DNA of 64,000 bases from Escarpia spicata (lineage: Eukaryota; Annelida; Polychaeta; Sabellida; Siboglinidae). Positions 49,101 through 57,099 of this stretch are shown in pieces. Below the pieces are notes generated by a model that saw only the letters and a list, made by a program, of their open reading frames with translations, did no database searches and was not told where the DNA came from. Numbering within the stretch: the first letter of the stretch is position 1; each line of letters begins with the position of its first letter. The position numbers and the translations under genes were made by a program. The stretch covers positions 54,629,611 through 54,693,610 of the forward strand of contig OZ023216.1 in the NCBI GenBank assembly GCA_963995525.1, read 5' to 3'.

Positions 49101-49827
49101 ATCTAGACTGTGTGTGTTCTTACGTGTTCTATCTAGACTGTGTGTGTGTTCTTACGTGTTCTATCTATACTGTGTGTGTTCTTACATGTTCTATCTAGAC
49201 TGTGTGTGTGTTCTTACATGTTCTATCTAGATCCAGTGTTCTTGCAGGCTCTATGTAGTCTTTGTGTGTTGACGTGGGCTCTATGTAGACCCAGTGTGTT
49301 CTTGCAGGCTCTATGTAGACTGTGTTCTTGCAGGCTTTATGTAGACTCTGTTTGTTCTTGCAGGCTCTATGTAGACTCGGTGTGTTCTTGCAGGCTCAAT
49401 GTACTGTGTGTTCTCATAGGCTCTATGTAGACTCAGTGTGTTCTTGCAGGCTTTATGTAGACTCTGTTTGTTCTTGCAGACTCTATGTAGTCTTTGTGTG
49501 TTGACGTGGGCTCTATGTAGACCCAGTGTGTTCTTGCAGGCTCTATGTAGACTGTGTTCTTGCAGGCTTTATGTAGACTCTGTTCGTTCTTGCAGGCTCT
49601 ATGTAGACTCAGTGTGTTCTTGCAGGCTCAATGTACTGTGTGTTCTCATAGGCTCTATGTAAACTCTGTGTGTTCTTGAAGGCTCTATGTAGACTTATTG
49701 TATTCTTGTAGTCTCAATGTAGACTGTTTGTTGCAGACTCTACCTGGACTCGAACGGGCGACATTCAAGACGTGGCACAGCAACAAAACATGTTGCATTC
49801 GAGTCAGAGTCTTGCTGCGTGTTGTAA
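28025..49827 (+). CDS. 12-exon gene, protein of unknown function with CaaX-like C-terminus
   Basis: I reconstruct 12 coding exons: 28014(ATG 28025)-28176, 33113-33283, 34004-34173, 35604-35771, 38471-38589, 39502-39562, 39905-39966, 41865-41944, 45118-45175, 45420-45630, 48542-48710 and 49737-49827. Every junction is GT-AG and every phase matches, giving 1512 nt and about 503 residues. I do not recognise the family. The protein looks soluble: no signal peptide or membrane segment is evident. Visible features are a WLKEN segment (exon 2), an acidic WPDSAKY region (exon 4), a Ser/Pro-rich linker with CANC (exon 8), FIRVTYVRPKYGLPPGG (exon 10) and a terminal CCVL. CCVL fits a CaaX box with Leu last, which in known proteins is usually geranylgeranylated; that is inference. 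An upstream untranslated exon is likely because 28014 is preceded by an acceptor. The weakest calls are exon 7 and the exon 9/10 boundary. Confidence 0.72.
28547..28993. repeat. 53-bp minisatellite, about 8 copies (intron 1)
   Basis: The unit contains TATATATCATAGTGACATTA and ACTGGCAACCCTGGCAAACA, with a period of 53 bp (28561, 28614 and onward). CTGGCAA/CTGGCGA and CTGGCA/CTGTCA variants alternate. Confidence 0.96.
29248..30952. repeat. 28-bp minisatellite, about 61 copies (intron 1)
   Basis: The unit is close to GGTTGTGGCTGCATGGATGG plus AAGCTTCT, with a HindIII site (AAGCTT) in most copies. Open frames up to 586 codons exist on both strands because the unit contains no stop. The variant CTGCTCGGAT recurs at 30381, 30521 and 30661, a 140-bp (five-unit) higher-order period. 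Confidence 0.97.
31244..31734. repeat. 14/15-bp minisatellite, about 34 copies (intron 1)
   Basis: The unit is CACCGTTGCCATGA, with interspersed CACCGTGTGCCATGA copies and a few extra CATGA insertions. The two unit types alternate in the right half. Open frames on the minus strand are artefacts. Confidence 0.96.
31735..32127. other. Unique intronic sequence
   Basis: Spacer inside intron 1. No exon with supporting splice sites was found. Confidence 0.5.
32128..32358. repeat. 55-bp minisatellite, 4 copies (intron 1)
   Basis: The unit contains GGCTGGCTGGCTGTGCATAC and GGGTACAGCCATCTCAGCAG, with a period of 55 bp. A 149-codon open frame over it is a repeat artefact. Confidence 0.95.
32752..32942. 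repeat. Two adjacent AT-loop inverted repeats
   Basis: CTATGACAGTTGTTT (from about 32753) pairs with AAACAACTGTCATAG ending near 32831, across a (TA)n loop. Next to it, AAATTTGTA..GTAGGACTGGT pairs with ACCAGTCCTAC..TACAAATTT across another (TA)n run. Both look like MITE or cruciform remnants in intron 1. Confidence 0.75.
33113..33283 (+). CDS. Exon 2 of the 12-exon gene
   Basis: Acceptor TGTGTTTCAG, donor CTACG|GTATGTG. It encodes ALVSRANVWLKENSSIDLLK and a charged stretch up to YSVHGLR. The 22-bp minisatellite starts exactly at its last 15 nt. Confidence 0.75.
33268..33832. repeat. 22-bp minisatellite, about 25 copies (5' end of intron 2)
   Basis: The unit is TGTTCACGGTCTACG followed by GTATGTG. 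Its first copy is the end of exon 2 plus the donor site itself. Later copies vary (CACAGTTTACG, CACGGCCTGTG) but many keep GGTATGTG. Confidence 0.95.
34004..34173 (+). CDS. Exon 3 of the 12-exon gene
   Basis: Acceptor TTTGTCTTCAG, donor GGAAG|GTTTGT. It encodes LWYRRVKTEVRVHTIHLGYK through EFVNESLIENPLE. It is open throughout and the phase (2 in, 1 out) fits both neighbours. Confidence 0.78.
34336..35462. repeat. 20/21-bp minisatellite, about 55 copies (intron 3)
   Basis: The units are GTGGACATATACCCAGGGGG and a 21-bp CCATGGTGTGTGG variant, arranged in mixed order. G5-G6 runs recur about every 20 bp. Open frames exist on both strands, all artefactual. The right 350 bp is more diverged (ACAGAT versions). 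Confidence 0.97.
35604..35771 (+). CDS. Exon 4 of the 12-exon gene
   Basis: Acceptor CAATTGACAG, donor AGTCG|GTGCGT. It encodes VIITMETVAVKLRRPDWAGE and later YHILNIGRIFYIHLFPAYEQ. GC-rich third positions contrast with the flanking intron, which supports coding. Confidence 0.78.
36115..38470. repeat. 31-bp minisatellite, about 76 copies (3' end of intron 4)
   Basis: The unit contains GGCTGATTGTCACTTGGTTT and ACATGTACAGG. The left third is homogeneous; the right part is a higher-order arrangement in which a block starting GTGCATGGGGCTGAGTGTCA recurs, including at a 217-bp (seven-unit) offset. The last unit ends in the real acceptor of exon 5. Confidence 0.97.
38471..38589 (+). CDS. Exon 5 of the 12-exon gene
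   Basis: Acceptor TTTTCATGTTCAG, donor GTGAAG|GTCAGT (an alternative AAG|GTGAAG lies 6 nt earlier). It encodes AADFLPQLVCQSPEKSSRTK and VNLWLPKVK. The 31-bp array runs directly into its acceptor. Confidence 0.75.
38768..39368. mobile_element. Candidate MITE-like element (intron 5)
   Basis: CCATGTATAATA at 38768-38779 is exactly inverted at 39357-39368 as TATTATACATGG. A related ATATAATATGCATCC lies inside near 38830 and ATATTATACGCACCC near 39307. Length is about 600 bp with no open frame. No clear target-site duplication was identified. Confidence 0.35.
39502..39562 (+). CDS. Exon 6 of the 12-exon gene
   Basis: Acceptor GGATGTGTCAG, donor AAAGCAG|GTATCA. It encodes DIRLVNVQTLEAAVPGINKA, phase 0 in and 1 out. 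It is short, but its frame and splice sites agree with exon 5. Confidence 0.65.
39905..39966 (+). CDS. Exon 7 of the 12-exon gene (tentative)
   Basis: Acceptor AAATATTTCTTTAG, donor TCAGAG|GTTCTT. It encodes FYENGMFILAMVNDKPNVSE. It was chosen because it is the only candidate I found that converts the phase 1 out of exon 6 into the phase 0 needed by exon 8; without it exon 8 reads into a stop. Its base composition is AT-richer than the other exons. Confidence 0.5.
40300..41628. repeat. 55-bp minisatellite, about 24 copies (intron 7)
   Basis: The unit contains GTCAGTTGTATGTGTATTGT, TTGTGTGGTCCAGTCATTGT and a short AT-rich tail, with a period of 55 bp (40511, 40566 and onward). Copies are highly homogeneous. 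Confidence 0.97.
41865..41944 (+). CDS. Exon 8 of the 12-exon gene
   Basis: Acceptor TTGTCTCGTGCAG, strong donor CGCT|GTAAGTG. It encodes ASQSHQSYICANCPEPLSST and NQPAPSL, a Ser/Pro-rich segment with one CxxC. Both of its junctions resemble the two minisatellites that fill the next intron. Confidence 0.6.
41912..42513. repeat. 45-bp minisatellite, about 13 copies (5' end of intron 8)
   Basis: The unit runs CATTGTCAAGTATAAATCAA then CCAGCCCCATCGCT|GTAAGTG. The first copy is the last part of exon 8 plus its donor, so nearly every copy repeats an intact CGCT|GTAAGTG 5' splice-site match. One copy has GTAAATG and one GTAAGTA. Confidence 0.96.
42514..45085. repeat. 50-bp minisatellite, about 51 copies (rest of intron 8)
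   Basis: The unit contains ATCAAGTTCACTTTCTCRTG, then CAGACATGACAGCCAAACTG and TACAGCACGT. Each copy has a pyrimidine-rich tract ending in CAG, like a 3' splice site. TCTCGTGCAG and the following CAGCCAAA match the acceptor region of exon 8. Variant blocks (GCCGAC, GCCAAC, GCAGAC) recur in order, indicating internal duplications. Confidence 0.97.
45118..45175 (+). CDS. Exon 9 of the 12-exon gene
   Basis: Acceptor GTGTCACTCTTTCAG. It encodes ETTSESVKFVAQSLILQTD. The donor (GAT|GTTACA) is weak and is the first unit of a 15-bp array. Alternatively the exon reads through the array into exon 10 with a 2-nt frameshift. Confidence 0.5.
45161..45392. repeat. 15-bp repeat (DVTVS-coding), about 15 copies
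   Basis: The unit is GATGTTACAGTCTCT with substitutions. One unit near 45225 is 13 bp, shifting the frame by 2 nt. In frame it encodes DVTVS-type pentapeptides continuous with exon 10, and before the short unit it is continuous with exon 9. It is either an intron of the 12-exon gene or a frameshifted coding repeat. Confidence 0.9.
45420..45630 (+). CDS. Exon 10 of the 12-exon gene
   Basis: It encodes PKADTTPFVRFIRVTYVRPK, GLPPGGLYVPRQLTYEVFVP and a C-terminal SRVLAWLQHS; donor CACTCAG|GTGTGT. GC-rich codon use marks it as real coding. Its 5' boundary (AACTTCCAG|CC) is the least certain point of the model; the open frame extends leftward through the DVTVS repeats. Confidence 0.7.
45784..46555. 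repeat. 35-bp minisatellite, about 22 copies (intron 10)
   Basis: The unit contains CCCAACTTATAGAAGCAATC and TACACCATCTAGCAG. CTACAC/CTGCGC/CTGCAC and AGCAG/AGCAT variants are mixed, with more divergence at the right end. Confidence 0.96.
46630..48220. repeat. 67-bp minisatellite, about 24 copies (intron 10)
   Basis: The unit contains CATATACAGCGGCCCACACA, GACTGGGTGTCTAGCCATCG and GTTAGTTTACCTTCTACCAT. Copies are nearly identical, with AGT/GGT and GCGGCC/GCGACC marker variants whose order repeats. Confidence 0.97.
48238..48540. repeat. 26-bp minisatellite, about 11 copies (3' end of intron 10)
   Basis: The unit is TTTACCTTCTACCACCCTCA plus GTCATG. It is the same sequence as one end of the 67-bp unit, so it is a sub-array derived from it or its ancestor. 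The last, altered unit forms the acceptor of exon 11. Confidence 0.96.
48542..48710 (+). CDS. Exon 11 of the 12-exon gene
   Basis: Acceptor TTACCCTTCAG, donor ATCATCAG|GTATCT. It encodes ELVVSTEVFYHPLRLAHCRG and LMKGTWTFAPNSQSEHGERL. The polypyrimidine tract of its acceptor is the last unit of the 26-bp array. Confidence 0.75.
48818..49228. repeat. 28-32-bp minisatellite, about 14 copies (intron 11)
   Basis: The unit is TGTTCTTACGTGCTCTATCT then AGACTGTG, with extra TG dinucleotides in some copies. It grades into the related array that follows. Confidence 0.94.
49229..49735. repeat. 28-bp minisatellite, about 18 copies (3' end of intron 11)
   Basis: The unit is TGTTCTTGCAG|GCTCTATGTAGACTC plus two or three bases. 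It resembles the real exon 12 junction TTGTTGCAG|ACTCTACCTGGACTC. A block of about ten units appears duplicated (compare about 49250-49420 with 49490-49660). Confidence 0.95.
49737..49827 (+). CDS. Exon 12 (last) of the 12-exon gene
   Basis: Acceptor TTTGTTGCAG. It encodes LYLDSNGRHSRRGTATKHVA and FESESCCVL, ending in TAA at 49825. The basic HSRRGTATKH stretch next to a terminal CCVL resembles a polybasic-plus-CaaX membrane-targeting tail. Confidence 0.68.
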
Positions 49828-50871
49828 CTCAAACTTCCACCAATAACAGTTTCTATTTATGGCGTCCACTGTATAAGTTGTTTGATAATCGTTGCCAGAT
49901 TGTATTAGTCAGGAAATATGTATCGTCTCTGTCTGATTATATTAGTCAGGGAGCAAGTATGGTCTTCTGGTGGAGTGTCCGCAGTTATTTTGTGAAGTCA
50001 TCTAGGAAGAGAACTGCCGACATGTTTATGATCATTCCGGTTACTTGCTTTCACCACAAAATCATATTCCAAGACACCGGTGACTTGTTTTCATCACAAA
50101 ATCACATTCCAATACACTATTCACTTGCTTTCACTGGAAAATCTCAATCTAAGACACAGGCGATTGCTTTCTTTCACCACAAAATCTCACTCCAAGGTTG
50201 ATTGCTTTCACCACAAAATGTCCACAATAAACTATTTTGTTACGCTTGCTCCCTGACAATACCATTTGTGGAATGTCCCCAGTCGAACAGTTGCATTTTA
50301 TATTTCCTGAACAAAATTTGGCTTTCTTCATTTAAAGACATACATGTACATGCATCAATATTATTCTTACAGTTGGCCAAAAGCTTGTCAGTTGTTATTG
50401 TTTACATGTTTGTTTATGTTTGTGTACATTCCGGAGGTTTCATAGGTCGTTGTAAGACAAATGTGATTCCACAGATGTGAGAGAGGCTTTGTTTCACTCG
50501 TGCCAGTTCTTGTGTTGGTCGTTGTTGATTCTAGTCTAGTTTTCGGAGTCCTAGCCAACGCCCTGTGTGCACGCACTGCACAGTTGCATAACAGTTGCTC
50601 AGTTTATGATAAAACCATGAAAGTTTGAACAGTATGCCATTAGGTGCACAAAAATATCTTTTAGCTATTCTGACATTCAACAAGTGTGATATCTTATTTA
50701 ATTGAGACTTTTGCTAAGGAAAAATGGCTATTTGGCATAAATGCAGCTTTATCTGGAAAGTGTCTTTCCCCCATACATAGTCAGGTAACCACGCTAGTTT
50801 TTGAATAAATTTATGAATACATGTTGAAACCTTGTTATTGTTTATGGTTTGCCTACAACTCAGCTAGCAGA
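49828..50871 (+). other. Putative 3' UTR and flank of the 12-exon gene
   Basis: After the stop at 49827 there is no further coding exon. A degenerate repeat of CTTGCTTTCACCACAAAATC, about five copies, lies at roughly 50040-50220. AATAAA polyadenylation signals occur at 50226-50231 and 50804-50809. Which one is used cannot be told from the sequence. Confidence 0.5.
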
Positions 50872-52634
50872 CACCTGGAGGCCGACAGGAGGTGGTAGTT
50901 ACTGGACAGACCTTGTGGTCATCTTACACTGAGAGGAGGTGGTGGTTACTGGACAGACCTTGTGGTCATCTTACACTGAGAGGAGACAGGAGGTGGTGGT
51001 TACTGGACAGACCTTGTGGTCATCTTACACTGAGAGGAGACAGGAGGTGGTAGTTACTGGACAGACCTCATGGTCATCTTACACTGAGAGGAGGTGGTGG
51101 TTACTGGACAGACCTTGTGGTCATCTTACACTGACAGGAGGTGGTGGTTACTGGACAGACCTTGTGGTCAACTTACACTGACAGGAGGTGGTGGTTACTG
51201 GACAGACCTTGTGGTCATCTTACACTGACAGGAAGTGGTGGTTACTGGACAGACCTTGTGGTCATCTTACACTGACAGGAGGTGGTGGTTACTGGACAGA
51301 CCTTGTGGTCATCTTACACTGACAGGAGGTGATGGTTATTGGACAGACCTTGTGGTCATCTTACACTGACAGGAAGTGGTGGTTACTGGACAGACCTTGT
51401 GGTCATCTTACACTGACAGGAGACAGGAGGTGGTAGTTACTGGACAGACCTCGTGGTCATCTTACACTGACAGGAGGTGGTGGTTACTGGACAGACCTTG
51501 TGGTCATCTTACACTGAGAGGAGACAGGAGGTGGTGGTTACTGGACAGACCTTGTGGTCATCTTACACTGAGAGGAGACAGGAGGTGGTGGTTACTGGAC
51601 AGACCTCGTGGTCATCTTACACTGAGAGGAGACAGGAGGTGGTGGTTACTGGACAGACCTTGTGGTCATCTTACACTGAGAGGAGACAGGAGGTGGTGGT
51701 TACTGGACAGACCTCGTGGTCATCTTACACTGAGAGGAGACAGGAGGTGGTGGTTACTGGACAGACCTCGTGGTCATCTTACACTGAGAGGAGACAGGAG
51801 GTGGTGGTTACTGGACAGACCTTGTGGTCATCTTACACTGACAGGAGACAGGAGGTGGTGGTTACTGGACAGACCTTGTGGTCATCTTACACTGAGAGGA
51901 GACAGGAGGTGGTGGTTACTGGACAGACCTCGTGGTCATCTTACACTGAGAGGAGACAGGAGGTGGTGGTTACTGGACAGACCTTGTGGTCATCTTACAC
52001 TGACAGGAGACAGGAGGTGGTAGTTACTGGACAGACCTCGTGGTCATCTTACACTGAGAGGAGACAGGAGGTGGTGGTTACTGGACATACCTTGTGGTCA
52101 TCTTACACGGACAGGAGGTGGTGGTTACTGGACAGACCTTGTGGTCATCTTACACTGACAGGAGACAGGAGGTGGTGGTTACTGGACAGACCTTGTGGTC
52201 ATCTTACACTGACAGGAGACAGGAGGTAGTGGTTACTGGACAGACCTTGTGGTCATCTTACACTGACAGGAGACAGGAGGTGGTGGTTACTGGGCAGACC
52301 TTGTGGTCATCTTACACTGACAGGAGACAGGAGGTGGTGGTTACTGGACAGACCTTGTGGTCATCTTACACTGACAGGAGACAGGAGGTGGTGGTTACTG
52401 GACAGACCTTGTGGTCATCTTACACTGACAGGAGACAGGAGGTGGTGGTTACTGGACAGACCTTGTGGTCATCTTACACTGACAGGAGACAGGAGGTGGT
52501 GGTTACTGGACAGACCTTGTGGTCATCTTACACTGACAGGAGGTGGTGGTTACTGGACAGACCTTGTGGTCATCTTACACTGACAGGAGGTGGTGGTTAC
52601 TGGACAGACCTTGTGGTCATCTTACACTGACAGG
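50872..52634. repeat. 47/54-bp minisatellite, about 34 copies
   Basis: The unit contains GTGGTGGTTACTGGACAGAC, TTGTGGTCATCTTACACTGA and either CAGGAG or CAGGAGACAGGAG, giving 47- and 54-bp versions. Marker variants (GAGAGG/GACAGG, CTTGTGG/CTCGTGG) recur in blocks. It separates the convergent 12-exon and LRR genes. Confidence 0.97.
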
Positions 52635-53250
52635 TGGTGGTTATAGCTACATTTTTCCTAGTTACAGATAAAGGTTAGGAGAGCAACTAACAAAGGGGCT
52701 TTTCATGAAAGTTCTCAATATATAAACGTATAATATACATATAATTTATTATCAAGGCTAAAAGAAGTACCAAAAAAATGAAATTTGTGACCTTTTCTGT
52801 GACTTTATTTCTTGTGAAATGTTTGCAACATTTGTAGAAGTTACTGGTAAATGTATAAATCGCAATGAACGTGGAATAGTTAATGCTTCCCCCAGCTTCC
52901 ACTTCTGAATTGCAGACTAGTTTGACTGTCAAACTAACGAGTAGCTATAATGGTAATAAAAAGTAGACCTCTGTAATGGGGAGACACCTGCAAATTCGCC
53001 ACAGAATTCACCACATTTGTGGTAAACTCACCAAGATCAGTTGCCTGATGCCTTCAGTCATCCTTGCATTCACCCTCTGTTCATCCCTCTGTCTATAATA
53101 AACCAGCCTGTCTACGGCCCATTCGGGTCACTGGAGAAATCTTACAAAAATGAGTGCAATCCATAGTCAAAATAAAGAATTTTATTATTTACACCCGGTC
53201 TGAAAAAGCATTGATCGAAAATATATATATATACAAATGCTACTGTGGTG
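52635..53250 (-). other. Intergenic DNA with LRR-gene polyadenylation signal
   Basis: Unique sequence. On the minus strand AATAAA lies at 53181-53186, about 70 nt beyond the LRR gene stop, a normal distance for a short 3' UTR. No other gene seen. Confidence 0.55.
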
Positions 53251-53252
53251 AG

Positions 53253-54408
53253 TTAAAGAGAAGACGTGTTACAACCGTCACTGCTGTTGTCTTTGTATTC
53301 CTTGTCTTCACTTAGCTGCTGCAGCAGGCGGATGGTACTTGTGGTTGGCTCCAGTGTTGATGGTTCCTCGTCACCACTGCTGCCCAGCACAAGACAATCC
53401 AGACCCTGAAAGCAGACAAAACACAAGTATCGTATCGTGTGCAGAAGATTGATGACATGTACAAACACTCATAACTCGGAAACTATTCGAGCTACAACCT
53501 CATGGTTTGGCATGTGCAGTTAAATGATCCTGTATATTAATTGGACATGTTTTGGTTGAATTCAAAAACACGTGCAACAAGTATTTATTTTGACTGAATT
53601 GAGATGGAAATGGAATGCCCTGGTAGCAAAGTGTGTAATTAGCTTGGTATTTTGAGTAACACATTTGTCGTACCTTCCAATGTGGATGCTTGATAACAAA
53701 GTCTGTGTCCCTCAGGTCGAGTTTGTTGAGTCGTGCGAGTGCATGCAGTGAGTCGTTGGAGAGGTCTTGGATGCGGTTGTTGCGGAGACTCAGATAGCTG
53801 AGTCGTGGCAGCTGTGTTAAACAATTGGGCACAGTCGTCAACAGGTTCGAGTCCAGGTTGAGATAGGCGAGTGTCGGGAGCCGACCAAAGGCAGGTGGCA
53901 GCTCACATAGTCGGTTCTCTGCCAGGTGCAGCCACTGTAGCTGAGACAGACTGTCAATGTCATCTGGTAGCTTCACTAGACTGTTGCACTGCAGGCCGAG
54001 ACGCTGTAGACACACAAGTTTACAGATCTCAACAGGCAGATAATGCAGCTGGGTATCGACAGCCCACAGGTGAACGAGATTGTGCAACTCACCGATCTCT
54101 GACGGCAGAACGCCCATTGGGTTGTAGCTGATGCTGAGGAGAGTCAGACTCTTCAGACGACCAATGCCGCACGGTAACATTGTCAGCTGGTTGTGGTCCA
54201 GCAACAACTCGGACAGATGTTCGAGTGCTATCAGTTCTGATGGCGGCATCACCAGTCGGTTGTTATTCAGTAGTAATGTTCGCAGCATGTGCAAAGATTC
54301 AATATTGCTTGGCAAAACAGCAATGTTACGATGACTCAAATTTAGGACATAATGTTTGTTTTGTTGCACTTGGCGTATACAGTCTTCCACCGGGTCCGAT
54401 TCCATCAT
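53253..54408 (-). CDS. Leucine-rich-repeat protein, two coding exons
   Basis: Exons 54408-53674 and 53405-53253 join in phase 0 across a GT-AG intron (donor TGGAAG|GTACGA, acceptor TTTTGTCTGCTTTCAG). The product is about 295 residues. Residues from about 17 to 245 form about ten tandem 23-residue LRRs of the LxxLxLxxNxLxxLPxxIxxL type, as in SHOC2-like intracellular proteins; examples are LLLNNNRLVMPPSEL and LHLAENRLCELPPAFGRL. The last 50 residues are acidic and Ser/Thr-rich with no LRR. There is no signal peptide or membrane segment, so a cytosolic protein-binding scaffold is likely. Two ATGs lie in tandem (54408, 54405). A TATA-like TATATAAG lies about 30 nt upstream and a possible acceptor (CTACTCAG) about 10 nt upstream, so a 5' exon may exist. 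I cannot assign a specific orthologue. Confidence 0.85.
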
Positions 54409-55025
54409 TTGGTGGAGACTGAGTAGACCATCTTATATAAGAGGCAAGAACACTACAATAAAGACAAGGTGCCTACTAAAATGGGTATTACCCTAAAATG
54501 TTCCAGTATTCGACTAGTGCAGACGTGACGGTCAATAGGATGAACTTAGTTTGAGCCATTTAAGTAAAATATTACCGATGTGAAGATTGGAATGTCACCT
54601 ATTATCGCTCGGCAAGTCGTAAACCGTATTTGGTAATATTTTCAACGTCCCAGATGTTCAGCAAGACATGTCGTGTTAAACAAATAGAAAATCATACACG
54701 TTGCTCCAGAAATAAGCACCCTTGTTTGTTAAACACCCGCAGCACGGCCAGCACCACGATTTAGTCCTTCGCTACTAGGTACGCTCACTTAGTCCTGGAT
54801 GGTTCGGCCCACGCCGATTGATAGTTCGGCCCACTCCATAAAATTTCAGGTGCACACGCCAGGTGTTTCGGCCCATAGGGTAGCGGCAGAAAACTGTGAT
54901 AGGACCTACGGTAAGCACAGACAAGGCGGCAGTGATATCGGCCTGTTGTCATTTGTTTCACTAAACTTCCATCCAGTGTTTTTTTTTATATTGTGGAAGG
55001 ACCTAATTATGTGTTACTGTATATG
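54409..55025. other. Intergenic sequence, no gene seen
   Basis: It contains three nearby copies of TTCGGCCCA (about 54802, 54826 and 54868) in somewhat GC-richer DNA. No supported exon. Confidence 0.5.
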
Positions 55026-57099
55026 ATATAATAATGTTTTATTTCAGACATAAGTCCATATATGTACATACAATACAAGTAAATAAAAAAAACGTAATAA
55101 ATAACTAAAATACAAAGATATAAATGCACATGAAATAACAATAGACGGTTAATAAGATATATATAAAATGTGCGGTCAACTTTAAGTATACGATTGGGTA
55201 GTCCTATGTTTAAACATAGAACTTCTAAAATGTATATCAGTATAAAAATAATTTACAAAAAGTGAATTTTCAGATAGTTCAAGACGACATAATAAGCTAT
55301 ATATGGATGGACGCATACGTTCATTAAAAGATTTGACACAGTTTGTAGCAAACATAAAACTTGCACTGCAGCGTGATGACAAATTGTGTAAACTTCTAAA
55401 ACTGCTGTTATAGGCAACAGTAATATCTTCTAAACTGTTTTTTTTAATGTACACCAAAAACTTGAGGTGTACATAGCATCACAGTAAGAGAGAAATAGGT
55501 AAGTTTTAATGGTAGAGCTGCAAAGGCGAAATTTTCGTACTAAGACATTGGCCGGTCGTCATCGTCAGCAAGATTATTGTTAATTATATAACCCAAATAT
55601 TTACATTTAATAGTGTGAGATAACGGACGATTATTGAGAGTGACAGGATAACTATGTTTCATGTCCTGAGGTTTGTTGTCAATAACCATATATGATTTGA
55701 CATTTCGCCATACTTGGCACAACAATCTGTTAGTTTTCTCAACCCAGAAACACTTGGTGAAAAAAATACAGAGATCATCTGCGTACATCAAATGGTTCAA
55801 TATGGTGCCTGCATAAAGACATCCAATTTGTAATTTGTTAAGATTGATACTTAAGTCATCCATGTACACATTTAAAAGGTGGGGAGAAAGGATTCCACCC
55901 TGTTTAACACCATTTGAGACAGTGAAACATCTAGAAAAGCTCTGACACTATCTGACAGTGAATTTCTGGGTACAGTCCCAGTGATATAGAATTCGCACAA
56001 TGTAAGCAGGACATCCACGGTCAATCAGTTTAGTGAATAGCTTGCTATAGTTCACTTTGTTGAAGGCCTTGGAGGCATCCAGCATAGAGACATACACAGA
56101 AGAGCCATTCACTAGGTAGTGTCGAACAAGTTCTTTTAATATAAGTTGAGTGATGCTTTTTAAATCCAAATAGGTTGGCACACGTTGTGAAGAACATTTT
56201 AGCCCTTGATAATATTAAAGATTCAAATAACTTACTAGCAGTTGTTGCAAGAGCAATAGGTATGTAGTTATTGTTATCAGACAAATCACCAGCTTTGTTT
56301 TTAATTATTGGAGCAAATATTGTGACCATCATAGCACCAGGTAAAAACCCATGAATTAACAAGCTGCTGAATAGCAGTGACGTATAAACATGCAGTTTTT
56401 CAATAGCATACTTAAAATGTTCATTACTTATACAGTCATAACCAGGGGCTTTTCCTGTAGGCATCGCCTGAATTATTTCTTGTATTTCTTTAGCTTCAAC
56501 CATCATTTGGTCATTAAACTGCATATTGATGCAATACATGTCAATCATTTTAGTATGTGATGGAGATCCAGGTACAGAATTAAGTAGTGACTGGTAATGA
56601 TGAAGCCACATGTTCTTTACATTTGCAGTGATGCACCGCCAACATTGCTGGGATTTGGCAACTTGGCACTGTTCATTTGTTTGATATCTTTCCAGAAGTT
56701 TTTAAGGGGACACGACACCCTGGATTTCCCATTTCTGTGGTCCAAAAATATATTTTTGGCGAATTTCCAGTTTCGAGATATTCGTATAATAAAGTTATCT
56801 AACTTTCAATATGTGCACGTTGTCACTATGACTGAATACGATAAATGCAATAAAAACATGATTTAGCAGGAGCCCTACTATCTTGTTTCTTTTGTTTATG
56901 TGCAATGAAGCAGCGCCGATCGAAAAATCGCTTGTTTTCGATCGCGTGTACTTTCCGCCATCTTGAAGCTTTGTTGACATGTCGCATACCACCAGACAGC
57001 TTCACTATCGCACTGCATCGTGGTTCCACTGGCTATCTAGCATATTCGGCTGTTTCCGAGATATTCCGGTTAGAATGACCCCAATCTAACCGTATCAAC

